Shown one piece after another: positions 22,471 to 29,921 of a stretch of DNA of 29,921 bases. This DNA is from JBBSTY01 sp038235385 (GTDB lineage Bacteria > Actinomycetota > Acidimicrobiia > Acidimicrobiales > Acidimicrobilacustridaceae). The translations under genes and the position numbers were made by a program. The notes below the pieces were generated by a model that ran no database searches, had not been told where the DNA came from, and worked only from the letters and a program-made list of their open reading frames with translations. Positions within the stretch are counted from its first letter, which is position 1, and every line of letters starts with the position of its first letter. The stretch lies in NCBI GenBank assembly GCA_038235385.1, contig JBBSTY010000030.1, forward strand, positions 1-29,921, given 5' to 3'.

Positions 22471-22558
22471 TCCCCGACGCCTGATCCCCGACGCCTGATC
22501 CCCGACGCCTGATCCCCGACGCCTGATCCCCGACGCCTGATCCCCGACGCCTGATCCC
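22461..22558 (+). repeat. 14-bp tandem repeat cgacgcctgatccc x7, spanning a stop codon
   Basis: Seven perfect units, then two degenerate copies to about 22590. The first unit holds the stop codon of the HiPIP-like gene (22468-22470); because 14 is not a multiple of three, TGA appears in all three frames over the next two units. Confidence 0.92.
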
Positions 22559-22621
22559 CGAACCCGACGCACGATCCCGATGCCTGATCCGAGTCGGCCT
22601 CCTCGAAGGAACGGTCACGAC

Positions 22622-23569
22622 ATGAGCGGCCCCGTACGTCGCGACGATGTGGTCGCCGATGATCCGCCCGAGCCCGCCGCCTCGGCTCCGACGCTCGAGA
22701 TCACCGAGAGTCGGATCGCTCAGGTGGGCGAGCACCGGGTGCGCCGGGCGCTGCCCCGGCGCACCCGGCGCACCGTCGGTCCGTGGTGCTTCATCGATCA
22801 TCTGGGCCCGCTCACCGTCGACGATCCGTCGACCATGGGCATCGGTCCGCATCCCCACACCGGCCTGCAGACGGTCACGTGGTTGGTGTCGGGCGAGTTG
22901 CGCCACCGCGACTCGCTCGGGTCCGATCAGGTGATCCGACCCGGTGAGCTCAACCTCATGACCGCCGGCAACGGGGTGGCCCACGCCGAGGAGGGCACCG
23001 ACCACCGTGGCCGGTTCGAGGGCGTGCAGCTCTGGGTGGCCCAGCCCGAGCGCACCCGCCACGGCGACCCGGCGTTCGAGCACCACGCCGACCTGCCCCA
23101 GGTGGAGCTCGATCACGCCACCGCCACCGTCCTCGTCGGCGAGACGCTGGGCGCGGCGTCACCCGCCCGCCGCGACACCGACCACGTCGGCATCGACCTC
23201 GTGCTCCGATCCGGTCGATCCACCATCGCCGTCGACCCCACCTTCGAGCACGCCCTCGTGGTGCTCGACGGTGCGGTGTGGGTCGGGGGCATGAACGGCG
23301 GCGACGTCGTCGAGCCGGGCCACCTCGCGTACCTCGGATCCGGCCGGGACGAGCTGGCCCTGACCGCCCGCGAGGACGCTCGGGCGCTCCTGGTGGGCGG
23401 GGTGGCCTTCGAGTCACCCATCACCATGTGGTGGAACTTCGTCGCCCGCTCCACCGACGAGGTCAGCGCCGCGCAGCGGTCCTGGAACGCCGACGACGGC
23501 CGGTTCGGCACCGTCGACTCGGTCCTCGACCGCATCCCGTCGCCCACGCCGCCCTGGTCCCCCGCCTGA
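22622..23569 (+). CDS. Pirin family protein
   Basis: 315 aa; ATG 22622 with GAAGGA at 22605-22610 (ATG 22580 lies inside the repeat-derived sequence and is less likely). Bicupin: the N-terminal cupin has GPWCFIDHLGP, then PHPHTGLQTVTWLVSGE with metal-binding His 77 and His 79, LRHRDSLG and NGVAHAEEG. The second cupin contains the segment FEHALVVLDGAVWVGG. Iron-binding pirins act as quercetinases or redox-dependent regulators; which applies here is unknown. C-terminal FESPITMWWNFVARS is the family's conserved end. Confidence 0.9.
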   Translation: MSGPVRRDDVVADDPPEPAASAPTLEITESRIAQVGEHRVRRALPRRTRRTVGPWCFIDHLGPLTVDDPSTMGIGPHPHTGLQTVTWLVSGELRHRDSLGSDQVIRPGELNLMTAGNGVAHAEEGTDHRGRFEGVQLWVAQPERTRHGDPAFEHHADLPQVELDHATATVLVGETLGAASPARRDTDHVGIDLVLRSGRSTIAVDPTFEHALVVLDGAVWVGGMNGGDVVEPGHLAYLGSGRDELALTAREDARALLVGGVAFESPITMWWNFVARSTDEVSAAQRSWNADDGRFGTVDSVLDRIPSPTPPWSPA

Positions 23570-23573
23570 GCGC

Positions 23574-23591
23574 ACCGCCGCGCCGGGCGGT
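23574..23591. terminator. Hairpin between convergent pirin and YqeY-like genes
   Basis: ACCGCC and GGCGGT arms (perfect, 6 bp) with a 6-nt loop lie between the two convergent stop codons. No T-tract on either side, as is common for GC-rich actinobacterial terminators. Confidence 0.35.
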
Positions 23592-23596
23592 CCGGA

Positions 23597-23995
23597 TCAG
23601 GAGAGCAGGTAGGGCTCGAGGACGCCGATCTCGCGGCGCAGCTCGTCGATCTCCTCGTCGCGGTGATGCGGCGCGAGCTGGGCGATGGTGTCGTGGCGGT
23701 CGTCGATCTCGTCTCGCAGCACGGCGTCGATGTCGGCGGCGCCGAGCACGAGTCGCAGGTGCTCCACCAGCCGGCCGACCTGGGCCGGTGGCGGTGGCGA
23801 ACCCGCGCCCCCCGCTCCACCCGCTCCCGACGTGAGATCCACCGCCGGCGCCTCCGCGTTGGCGATCGCCGCCAGCGCCGTCCGCAGCGCCCGGACGCGG
23901 ATCGCGTCGCGCGCCCGCATGGCCGCCGTCAGGTCGGCTCGCATCCGTGACACCACGGCGGTCGGCTCCGCGTTCGGGTCACCTGCGGTCGTCAT
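23597..23995 (-). CDS. YqeY/GatB-domain-like protein
   Basis: 132 aa from ATG 23995, placed by the TACGTT box 7 nt upstream. Helical, charged protein: RMRADLTAAMRARDAIRVRA (the AMRARD pattern is that of YqeY), ALRTALAAIANAEA, a Gly/Ala/Pro-rich break, and EIDDRHDTIAQLAPHHRDEE then IGVLEPYLL, where YqeY proteins end in a similar L-x-x-Y-L. YqeY-like domains resemble the tail of GatB and are thought to contact RNA. The match is partial and the middle is shorter than usual. Confidence 0.65.
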   Translation of the reverse strand: MTTAGDPNAEPTAVVSRMRADLTAAMRARDAIRVRALRTALAAIANAEAPAVDLTSGAGGAGGAGSPPPPAQVGRLVEHLRLVLGAADIDAVLRDEIDDRHDTIAQLAPHHRDEEIDELRREIGVLEPYLLS

Positions 23996-24002
23996 GGCGG
24001 CC

Positions 24003-24008
24003 AACGTA
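24003..24008 (-). promoter_or_regulatory. Putative -10 element, leaderless start of YqeY-like gene
   Basis: TACGTT on the minus strand lies 7 nt before ATG 23995; no ribosome site is seen. Confidence 0.4.
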
Positions 24009-24078
24009 GCGATCACGGCGACGATCGAGCCCCGATTTTCGCCATCGCGACCGGAGACGCCTACCGCTTCGACTAAAA

Positions 24079-24092
24079 AGAGTGGACACTCT
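24079..24092 (+). promoter_or_regulatory. Palindromic operator for the TetR gene
   Basis: AGAGTGGACACTCT is a 14-bp inverted repeat with perfect 6-bp arms around GA, 26 nt before ATG 24118 and just after an AT-rich TAAAAA (24074-24079) that may be the -10. Inverted repeats of this kind upstream of tetR genes are usually autoregulatory operators. Confidence 0.65.
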
Positions 24093-24117
24093 CTCGATTC
24101 CGCGGGAGGATGGTTCC

Positions 24118-24780
24118 ATGGCCACCCAACAGGAGCGTCGGGCGACGACGCGCACCGCCTTGCTCGACGCCGCCGTCGATTCGCTGCTCGAGCACGGCGT
24201 CGCCGGGTTCACCACCGCCGAGGTGGTCCGGCGGGCAGGCATGAGCAACGGGGCGTTGTTCCGCTACTTCCCCACCAAGGCCGATCTCCTCGCCGCCACC
24301 GTCGAGCACGTCTTCGCCCGGCTGCGGGTGGACTACGAGCACGCGTTCGAGTCGCTGGCCTCGGGCGAGCGGACCGTCGACAACCTGGTCGCCATGCTGT
24401 GGGGCGCCATGTCGGACCCGGCGCTCGGCGCCGCGTTCGAGGTGTACACGTCGGCCCGCACCGACGCCTGGATGCAGGCGGCGATCGAGCCGGTGATGGC
24501 CGACCACCTCGAGCGCCTCCAGGCGCTGGCGCGAGAGCTCCTGGCGCAGGTGTCGAGCGCGGATGACGAGACGGTCCGCCGCGCCGTCGACCTGGCGATC
24601 CTGTCCATGCAGGGGCTGGCGCTCAACCTGATGGCCCGGCCCGACCCCGAGGCCGCCGACCGGCTCGTCGACGGCCTGGTCGAGCTGGCCACCGCCATGC
24701 TGCCGCCGCTCGAACCGCTCGAGCCATCCGGGCCATCCGGGCCATCCGCTCCACCCGAGGGACGGGACCTGGCACGGTGA
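24118..24780 (+). CDS. TetR-family transcriptional regulator
   Basis: 220 aa; ATG 24118 with GGGAGGA at 24104-24110. N-terminal helix-turn-helix: ALLDAAVDSLLEHGVAGFTT, AEVVRRAGMSNGALFRYFPT, KADLLAATVEHVF. The rest is a ligand-binding helical domain with no family-specific motif I can name. The C-terminus is extended by a Pro/Ser/Glu tail encoded by a 9-bp repeat at 24723-24749. The GTG of the hydroxylase gene overlaps its stop, so regulator and enzyme are likely co-expressed and de-repressed together by a lipid-like ligand (inference). Confidence 0.9.
   Translation: MATQQERRATTRTALLDAAVDSLLEHGVAGFTTAEVVRRAGMSNGALFRYFPTKADLLAATVEHVFARLRVDYEHAFESLASGERTVDNLVAMLWGAMSDPALGAAFEVYTSARTDAWMQAAIEPVMADHLERLQALARELLAQVSSADDETVRRAVDLAILSMQGLALNLMARPDPEAADRLVDGLVELATAMLPPLEPLEPSGPSGPSAPPEGRDLAR
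24723..24749 (+). repeat. 9-bp tandem repeat gccatccgg x3 in tetR 3' end
   Basis: Two perfect copies and one variant encode P-S-G-P-S-G-P-S-A at the C-terminus of the TetR protein. In-frame unit. Confidence 0.8.
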
Positions 24781-25646
24781 CCGATCATCCGCCGATCCTC
24801 ATCGTCGCCATCCCGTTCTTCGTCCTCTCCCTCCTCGGCGAGCTGTGGTTCCTGCGCAGCCGCGCCCGTCAACGGGGACTGGCGGGCTTCGAGCGGCGCG
24901 ACACCACCGCCAGCCTGGCCATGGGTGGGCTGAGCCTCCTCACCGGTCTGATCGTGATCGCCGGCAGCGTGCCGATCGCATCGTTCGCCTGGGAGCACCG
25001 CGTCGTCGACCTCGGTGAGGGGTGGGTGGCCTGGGTGGTGGCGCTGGTGGCGTGGGACCTCGCCTACTACTGGGCGCACCGCTCCCAGCACCGGATCCGG
25101 TTCTTCTGGGCCAACCACGTGCAGCACCACTCGAGCCGGCACTACAACCTGTCCACCGCGCTGCGACAGCCCGTCACCAACTGGCACGAGTGGATCTTCT
25201 TCCCCGTGCTCGCCGTGCTCGGCGTGCCGCCGTGGATGGTGTTCGCGGCCGGCAGCATCAACCTGCTCTACCAGTTCTGGATCCACACCGAGGCCATCGA
25301 CCGCCTCCCCCGCTGGTTCGAGTACGTCTTCAACACCCCGTCGCACCACCGGGCCCACCACGGTTCCCAGCCCCAGTACCTCGACCGCAACTACGCCGGC
25401 ATCCTCATCATCTGGGACCGCCTGTTCGCCACGTTCGAACCCGAGGGCGAGCGTGTCGTCTACGGCCTGACCCACGACATCGACACGTTCAACCCCCTGC
25501 GCATCGCCACCCACGAATACGCCGCCATCGCCCGCGACGTGCGCGACGCCCCCTCGTTGCGGGCCCGGCTCGGCCACCTCGTGATGCCGCCCGGCTGGGC
25601 ACCGGCGACCGCAGCCGCCCCGGTGCGCGCGCCGCTCACGAGGTGA
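24777..25646 (+). CDS. Sterol desaturase / fatty acid hydroxylase family membrane enzyme
   Basis: 289 aa, GTG 24777 in a GTGA overlap with tetR. Integral membrane di-iron enzyme: histidine boxes HRSQH (residues 101-105), HVQHH (114-118) and HHRAHH (190-195), with the hydrophobic segments at ILIVAIPFFVLSLLGEL, the 45-75 region, WVAWVVALVAWDLAYYW, and FFPVLAVLGVPPWMVFAAG. Box spacing fits the family. Likely adds OH to, or desaturates, a membrane lipid. It is next to a TetR regulator, an arrangement seen for lipid-responsive control. The 3' end overlaps the VanZ-like gene by 11 bp on the other strand. Confidence 0.9.
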   Translation: MTDHPPILIVAIPFFVLSLLGELWFLRSRARQRGLAGFERRDTTASLAMGGLSLLTGLIVIAGSVPIASFAWEHRVVDLGEGWVAWVVALVAWDLAYYWAHRSQHRIRFFWANHVQHHSSRHYNLSTALRQPVTNWHEWIFFPVLAVLGVPPWMVFAAGSINLLYQFWIHTEAIDRLPRWFEYVFNTPSHHRAHHGSQPQYLDRNYAGILIIWDRLFATFEPEGERVVYGLTHDIDTFNPLRIATHEYAAIARDVRDAPSLRARLGHLVMPPGWAPATAAAPVRAPLTR

Positions 25647-26826
25647 GCGCCGCGTCACCGACCCGGCGGGTTCGGCGCCACCAGCCGGGGCGGGGCGGGC
25701 GGGCGACGAGCGTGAGACCGCTCACGAGGTCGGGCAACGATCGGCGATCCGGTCGCACGGCGACGGTCACCACCTCGGCGACGATCCACGCCACCAGGAG
25801 GAGCCCGGTGCGACGCTCGGGGGCGGCGATGAACACCAGCACCGTCCACCACCGCAGGGCGATGCGGAGCAGGACGCGGCGACGACCCACCGAGCCGGCG
25901 TCGGGTGCCCGGACGGTGAGCAGCACGGCCACCTGGCCGACCGTCGCCCGGTCCGACCGGGTGAGGGGAACGACGACGAACAGGATCAGCGCCGGGATCA
26001 CCGTGCTCGACGCGATCACCGCGGCGTCGTTGTACGGGTCGCCGGCGCCGAACCACCCGAAGCTCTGGGCCAGGAGCAGCACGACGATCTGCACCAGCGC
26101 GCTCGTCAGGACGAAGCCGAGCGCGTCGAGCAGGACGGCCAGGACGCGCCGACCCACCCGCGGCCGCTCTGGACGCGTTTCTGGACGCGCTTCTGGACGC
26201 GTTTCCCGACCCGGTTCTGGTTCCTGTTCGGCGGCGAAACGCGTCGGCCACGGGATGCGCCGGGCGATGGCCCGACCGATGAACCAGCCGATGACGGCGC
26301 CCGCCGTGTTGGTGAGGATGTCGTCGAACTCGGCGTAGCGGTAGGCGCAGTCGTACAGCCCGAACAGACCGCTCCCCTGGGCCATCTCGATGGTGAGCGA
26401 CGTGGCCAGACCACCCGCCGCCGCCACCCACACCGGCCGCGACGAGCGCCATCCCACCAGCAGGCCGAGCGGGATGAGCAGCACGACGTTCATCACCAGT
26501 TGCAGGAACGTCCAGCTGGTGAGGAACGCCACCGGGCCGACCTTGCCGGCGACCGTCCACGCCTCGGCGAACGCCCGGAACGGCACCAGGTGCCACCCCG
26601 CCCCCGGGTGCGAGCAGGCGGCGGCCTGATCGGCGGGCAGCGGGAGGATCGTGACCGCCAGGAGCGTGAGGGCGTAGAAGATGGCGGCGGCCACCCCGAG
26701 CGACGGCAGCGGGGCGAGCCGGGCGTAGCGGTGGTAGACGAGCCCGACCATCGGCACGAGCAGCAGGGGCGCGACGAAGGCGAAGAGGAGCACCGCCGTC
26801 GCCGCATGGACGCCCCAGACACGCAT
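25636..26826 (-). CDS. VanZ-RDD membrane protein
   Basis: 396 aa from ATG 26826, chosen because TAGAAC sits 8 nt upstream and an upstream ATG would add Arg-rich sequence. N-terminal VanZ-like domain with four or more hydrophobic segments (VLLFAFVAPLLLVPMVGLVY, FYALTLLAVTILPLPAD, LQLVMNVVLLIPLGLLVGW) and the motifs NVVLLIPLG, SLTIEMAQ and RYAEFDDILTNTAGAVIGW. A charged linker of Arg/Glu/Pro follows, built by a 12-bp repeat, and then an RDD-like domain (RVLAVLLDALGF, then later segments with IALRWWTVLVF). VanZ proteins are associated with teicoplanin resistance in one case, but most are uncharacterised. Confidence 0.85.
   Translation of the reverse strand: MRVWGVHAATAVLLFAFVAPLLLVPMVGLVYHRYARLAPLPSLGVAAAIFYALTLLAVTILPLPADQAAACSHPGAGWHLVPFRAFAEAWTVAGKVGPVAFLTSWTFLQLVMNVVLLIPLGLLVGWRSSRPVWVAAAGGLATSLTIEMAQGSGLFGLYDCAYRYAEFDDILTNTAGAVIGWFIGRAIARRIPWPTRFAAEQEPEPGRETRPEARPETRPERPRVGRRVLAVLLDALGFVLTSALVQIVVLLLAQSFGWFGAGDPYNDAAVIASSTVIPALILFVVVPLTRSDRATVGQVAVLLTVRAPDAGSVGRRRVLLRIALRWWTVLVFIAAPERRTGLLLVAWIVAEVVTVAVRPDRRSLPDLVSGLTLVARPPRPGWWRRTRRVGDAALTS
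26168..26203 (-). repeat. 12-bp tandem repeat x3 at the VanZ-RDD linker
   Basis: Three copies of tctggacgcgtt (one variant base) encode the R-P-E-x repeat joining the two domains of the VanZ-RDD protein. Confidence 0.85.
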
Positions 26827-26834
26827 GGGGGCAG

Positions 26835-26840
26835 GTTCTA
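26835..26840 (-). promoter_or_regulatory. Putative -10 element of the VanZ-RDD gene
   Basis: TAGAAC (minus strand) ends 8 nt before ATG 26826; no ribosome site. Confidence 0.35.
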
Positions 26841-26895
26841 CCCCGTGGCCATGGCCGGTGCGGCCCGGGACCCGGATTTCGCTCCGGGCGACGCG

Positions 26896-26913
26896 AATCA
26901 CATCGATGTGATT
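26896..26913. promoter_or_regulatory. 18-bp perfect palindrome between divergent VanZ-RDD and sbcD
   Basis: AATCACATCGATGTGATT has perfect 9-bp half-sites and lies in the 119-bp gap between the two starts, 20 bp before the sbcD -10 box, overlapping its -35 position. This is the layout of a repressor operator. It does not match the LexA consensus. Factor unknown. Confidence 0.65.
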
Positions 26914-26933
26914 TGGCTGTCACACCTCCTCCG

Positions 26934-26939
26934 TAGGGT
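26934..26939 (+). promoter_or_regulatory. Putative -10 element, leaderless start of sbcD
   Basis: TAGGGT is 6 nt before GTG 26946. A GTG at 26941 is too close to be a start and is in another frame. Confidence 0.5.
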
Positions 26940-26945
26940 CGTGTC

Positions 26946-28097
26946 GTGCGCATCCTCCACACCTCCGACTGGCACCTGGGCCGGCAGTTCCACCGGGCGT
27001 CGCTGCACCGCGAGCACCAACAGGTGCTCGAGCGCATCGCCGAGCTGGTGGTCGAGCACCGGATCGAGCTGGTGGTCGTGGCGGGCGATCTGTACGACCG
27101 TGCCATCCCCCCGTCCGATGCGGTGACGCTGTTCGACGACACCCTGGTCCGGCTCCGCGACGCCGGCACCTCGGTCGTCGCCATCAGCGGCAACCACGAT
27201 TCCGCCGTGCGGGTCGGCTTCGCCGACCGGCTCCTCTCGGGCACCGGGGTCACCATCCGGGGCGACACCACCCGTGCCGCCGAGCCCGTGATCCTCGAGG
27301 CGAGCGACGGCGGCCCCCCGGTGGCGGTCTACCCGGTTCCCTACCTCGATCCGCTGGCGCACACCGGGGCCGGGTCGCCCCGCGTCACCCACGATCGCCT
27401 CATGCGCGGCGCGCTCGATCGGGTGCGGGCCGATCTGGCCGGTCGCTCGGCGCGATCGGTCGTCGTCGCCCACACGTTCGTGAACGGCGCCACCCCGTGC
27501 GAGTCCGAGCGTCAGCTCACCGTCGGCGACGTCGAGCTGGTCGGCCTCGATGCGTTCGACGGGATCGACTACGTCGCCCTCGGCCACCTCCATCAGGGCC
27601 AGGCGTGGTGCGACGATCGCATCGCCTACTCGGGCACCCCCTTGCCCTTCTCGTTCTCCGAGGAGCACCACACCAAATCGGTCCGCATCGTCGATCTCGC
27701 CCCCGACGGCTCGATCGCCGTGCAGGTCGTGCCGCTCGCCGTCGGCCGGGCGCTGCGCACCCTCCACGGCGATCTGCACACCTTGCTCACCGACCCCACC
27801 ATCGCGTCCGCCGAGCCGGCGTTCGTGCGGGCGGTCCTCACCGATCGCCACCTCCCGCTCCAGGCCATGAACCAGCTGCGCAACCGGTTCCCCCATGCGG
27901 TCGAGCTCCGCCACGTCCCGGCCATCGGCGCCGACATCACGCTCACCCCCGAGGCGGCGCCGCCCGATGTGCGCGGCGCCGATCCGTTCGACCTGTCGCT
28001 GCGCTTCCTCGACGAGCAGCGGGGCTTCCCGGTCGACGGCCACGAACGCCACGTGCTCACCACCGCCTTCGATCAGGCCCGGCGCGAAGCGTCATGA
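26946..28097 (+). CDS. sbcD: Exonuclease SbcD (Mre11-like nuclease)
   Basis: 383 aa, GTG start. Metallophosphoesterase motifs in order: HTSDWHLG (D8, H10), GDLYDR (D48), GNHD (N83, H84, D85), H176 in VVVAHTFV and GHLH (H214, H216). These bind two Mn ions and cut DNA ends and hairpins in complex with SbcC. Length and order match bacterial SbcD; the C-terminal capping domain is present. The stop overlaps the sbcC ATG. The SbcCD complex processes double-strand ends and stalled palindromes. Confidence 0.94.
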   Translation: MRILHTSDWHLGRQFHRASLHREHQQVLERIAELVVEHRIELVVVAGDLYDRAIPPSDAVTLFDDTLVRLRDAGTSVVAISGNHDSAVRVGFADRLLSGTGVTIRGDTTRAAEPVILEASDGGPPVAVYPVPYLDPLAHTGAGSPRVTHDRLMRGALDRVRADLAGRSARSVVVAHTFVNGATPCESERQLTVGDVELVGLDAFDGIDYVALGHLHQGQAWCDDRIAYSGTPLPFSFSEEHHTKSVRIVDLAPDGSIAVQVVPLAVGRALRTLHGDLHTLLTDPTIASAEPAFVRAVLTDRHLPLQAMNQLRNRFPHAVELRHVPAIGADITLTPEAAPPDVRGADPFDLSLRFLDEQRGFPVDGHERHVLTTAFDQARREAS

Positions 28098-29921
28098 GAC
28101 CGCACCGGCTCACGATGGTCGCGTTCGGTCCCTATGCCGGGACCGAGTCCGTCGACTTCGACGCGCTCGTCGGCGAGGGCCTGTTCCTCATCCACGGCCC
28201 GACCGGCTCGGGCAAGACGTTCCTGCTCGATGCGCTGTCGTTCGCCCTGTACGGCGAGGTCACCGGCGAACGCGCCGTCGCCTCGTTGCGCTCCGACCAC
28301 GCCGACCCCTCCGCCGCGCCCCACGTCACCCTCGAGTTCGATGCGCAGGGCGAGCGTTGGCTCATCGAGCGGGTCCCCGCGCACCAGCGGGCCGGCCTGC
28401 GCTGCGCCAGCCTCGTCGACAAGCCGGCCAGGGCGCAGCTCAGCCAGGCCGTCGGGGGCGACTGGGTGCCGGTGGCATCGGGTGTCCGCGAGGTCGGCCT
28501 GCGCATCCACGACCTCATCGGCCTCGATGCCAGACAGTTCCGCCAGGTGATCCTGTTGCCCCAGGGTGGGTTCGAGCAGGTGCTGCGGGCCAGCTCCGAG
28601 ACCCGGGAGGGGCTCCTCAAGACCCTGTTCGACTCCGTGCTGTTCGAGAGCGTGTCGCTCCACCTCGACCGCGAGGCCAAGGATGCCACGGCATCGCTCG
28701 GCGACGCCGACCGCACCCTCGCCCAGATCCGATCGCAGGCGTTCGAACGCTGGATCGAGGTCGCCGGATCGGCTGACGGCCCCGCGGTCCAGGTCGAGGT
28801 CGAGGTCGAGCCCGAGGCCGGGGTCGGCCCCGTCGACCAGCTCGGGCTCGATCGCCTGGCCGCTCAGGTGCGCGCCGCCGCCGCCGGCCAGGTCGCCCGG
28901 GCCACCGACGCCGAGCACACGCTCGCCGCCGCCCGCCACCGGCTGGCCGGGCTGACCGTCACCGCTGAGCGGATCCAACGGCGCAGCGAGGTGCTGGCCC
29001 GACGGGCTCAGCTCGCCGCCGACCGTCCCGCCGTCGAGACGCTGCGCACCGACCTGCACCTCGCCGCCGCGGCGGCGTCGCTCCGGCCGCCCATCGAGCA
29101 CCGAGACGACGCCCACCGAGCCGCGGCCGACACCGAGGTGGCGCTCACCGACGCCGCCGAGCACGCCCACGGGGTGATGGCCGCCAGCCCGATCCGCCTG
29201 CCCGATCCGATCGGGCGGCTGCTCGCACCCGGGACGCCCGGCGCGTCCGGGCTCGACGCGTCCCGGCTCGAACCCGCCCAGCACGCGCTGGTCGCCCTGC
29301 GCACCGAGCTCCGCGCCCTCGAGGCGGTGGCCGAACGCCATCGCGTGCTCGTCGCCGAAGCCCACCAGCACGACCTCCGCGCCCAGCAGCACGACGCGCA
29401 GCTGGCCCGCGCCCGCGAGGAGCTCGCCGGGTTGCACGCGCGCCGCGGGGCCACGCGATCGGCGCTCGCCGCAGCCGCCGACGCCGCCGCCCGGCTCGAC
29501 GGCCTCGAAGCCGACGCCCGAGCGTGGGCCGAGCGCGCCCAGGCGGCGTCGCAGCTCGACGATGCGGCCGGTCTGGTCGAGGTCCGCCGCCGGGAGCACC
29601 TCGATGCCGACCGCTCGCTGCAGGATCGCCGGGCGGCGCTCAACGACCGGCGCGAGGCCTACCTCGACGGCATCGCCGCCGTCCTCGCCGCGCACCTCGC
29701 ACCCGGTGAGGCGTGCCTGGTGTGCGGGTCCGCCCACCACCCTCGGCCGGCCACACCGGGCGCCGGGGCGGTCACCGCCCAAGACATCGCCGACGCCGAG
29801 ACCCGGGTGGAGCGCGCCGAGGGATCCGAGCGCCTCGCGGCGGACCACCTGCACGTCGCCGAGGAGGCGCTGCACCTGCTGCAGACCCGGGCCGGCCCGG
29901 CCGCCGCCGATCCGGCGGCCG
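28094..29921 (+). CDS. sbcC: Exonuclease SbcC (Rad50-like ATPase), 3' partial
   Basis: Open to the end of the window: 609 codons of a protein normally about 1000-1050 aa. ATG 28094 overlaps the sbcD stop (ATGA). Walker A is GPTGSGKT at residues 35-42, and the Q-loop region follows in RQVILLPQGGFEQVLRA. A long region rich in Ala, Arg and Glu with heptad-like spacing is the outgoing coiled coil, broken by a hexamer repeat (V-E-V-E-V-E) near residue 236. The zinc hook is CLVC at residues 541-544, at the middle of the expected protein, after which the returning coiled coil begins. The C-terminal ATPase half lies outside the window. Confidence 0.93.
   Translation, partial: MRPHRLTMVAFGPYAGTESVDFDALVGEGLFLIHGPTGSGKTFLLDALSFALYGEVTGERAVASLRSDHADPSAAPHVTLEFDAQGERWLIERVPAHQRAGLRCASLVDKPARAQLSQAVGGDWVPVASGVREVGLRIHDLIGLDARQFRQVILLPQGGFEQVLRASSETREGLLKTLFDSVLFESVSLHLDREAKDATASLGDADRTLAQIRSQAFERWIEVAGSADGPAVQVEVEVEPEAGVGPVDQLGLDRLAAQVRAAAAGQVARATDAEHTLAAARHRLAGLTVTAERIQRRSEVLARRAQLAADRPAVETLRTDLHLAAAAASLRPPIEHRDDAHRAAADTEVALTDAAEHAHGVMAASPIRLPDPIGRLLAPGTPGASGLDASRLEPAQHALVALRTELRALEAVAERHRVLVAEAHQHDLRAQQHDAQLARAREELAGLHARRGATRSALAAAADAAARLDGLEADARAWAERAQAASQLDDAAGLVEVRRREHLDADRSLQDRRAALNDRREAYLDGIAAVLAAHLAPGEACLVCGSAHHPRPATPGAGAVTAQDIADAETRVERAEGSERLAADHLHVAEEALHLLQTRAGPAAADPAA

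Noticed and set aside
28073..29875. 600-codon minus-strand open frame opposite sbcC
   Set aside because: The plus strand encodes SbcC with Walker A and zinc hook; the antisense frame has no start context or family pattern.

Overview
The window is a uniformly GC-rich, gene-dense actinobacterial chromosome segment (Actinomycetota). The GC bias, the threonine/proline-rich lipoproteins, the F420/flavin split-barrel family, a DUF222-HNH (13E12-type) gene with a Gram-positive-type LexA box, and many start codons 6-8 nt downstream of a TAnnnT box (leaderless mRNAs) all point this way. Acidimicrobiia is a plausible class, but that is inference. I see no tRNA, rRNA, CRISPR array, IS element or complete phage.

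Layout. (1) 1-1825: end of a two-gene DrrAB-like ABC exporter; the ATPase is cut by the window start. (2) 1882-7047: a tightly coupled operon for non-phosphorylative L-fucose catabolism: L-fuconate dehydratase, a solute-binding-like protein without signal peptide, SDR dehydrogenase, FAH-family hydrolase and aldo/keto reductase. Coupling is through ATGA/GTGA overlaps, and two mini-ORFs bridge the junctions; one is a partial duplication of the next gene's 5' end. (3) 7090-9629: a frameshifted remnant, a DUF3761 lipoprotein and a secreted HNH-Excalibur protein. (4) 9858-11913: a double-hotdog thioesterase and a lipoprotein. (5) 11914-17574: accessory-looking stretch with a broken vapBC locus collapsed by an internal deletion, an ECF sigma factor with its membrane partner, a DUF222-HNH gene whose start codon lies inside a perfect LexA box, and a second copy of the lipoprotein family. 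(6) 17553-23995: a secreted PKD-like protein, split-barrel oxidoreductase, shikimate-kinase-like P-loop kinase, HAD hydrolase, ParB-like protein, SAP-type hypothetical, a small four-cysteine HiPIP-like protein, a pirin and a YqeY-like protein. (7) 24118-26826: TetR regulator with a fatty acid hydroxylase, convergent with a VanZ-RDD membrane protein. (8) 26946-end: sbcD and the first ~609 codons of sbcC.

The most unusual signals are: the LexA box that is also -10 element and start codon (14381-14424); the fused, decayed vapBC (11976-12384); the duplicated gene start inside the fucose operon (3186-3335); short tandem repeats that begin at stop codons and place TGA in all three frames (18991-19022, 22461-22558); and recurrent leaderless-type promoters. 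Microsatellites recur at gene ends and domain borders throughout. No single wholly new multi-gene system is proven. The candidates closest to undescribed biology are the LexA-operator-as-start-codon arrangement and the cytoplasmic solute-binding-like protein in the fucose operon.
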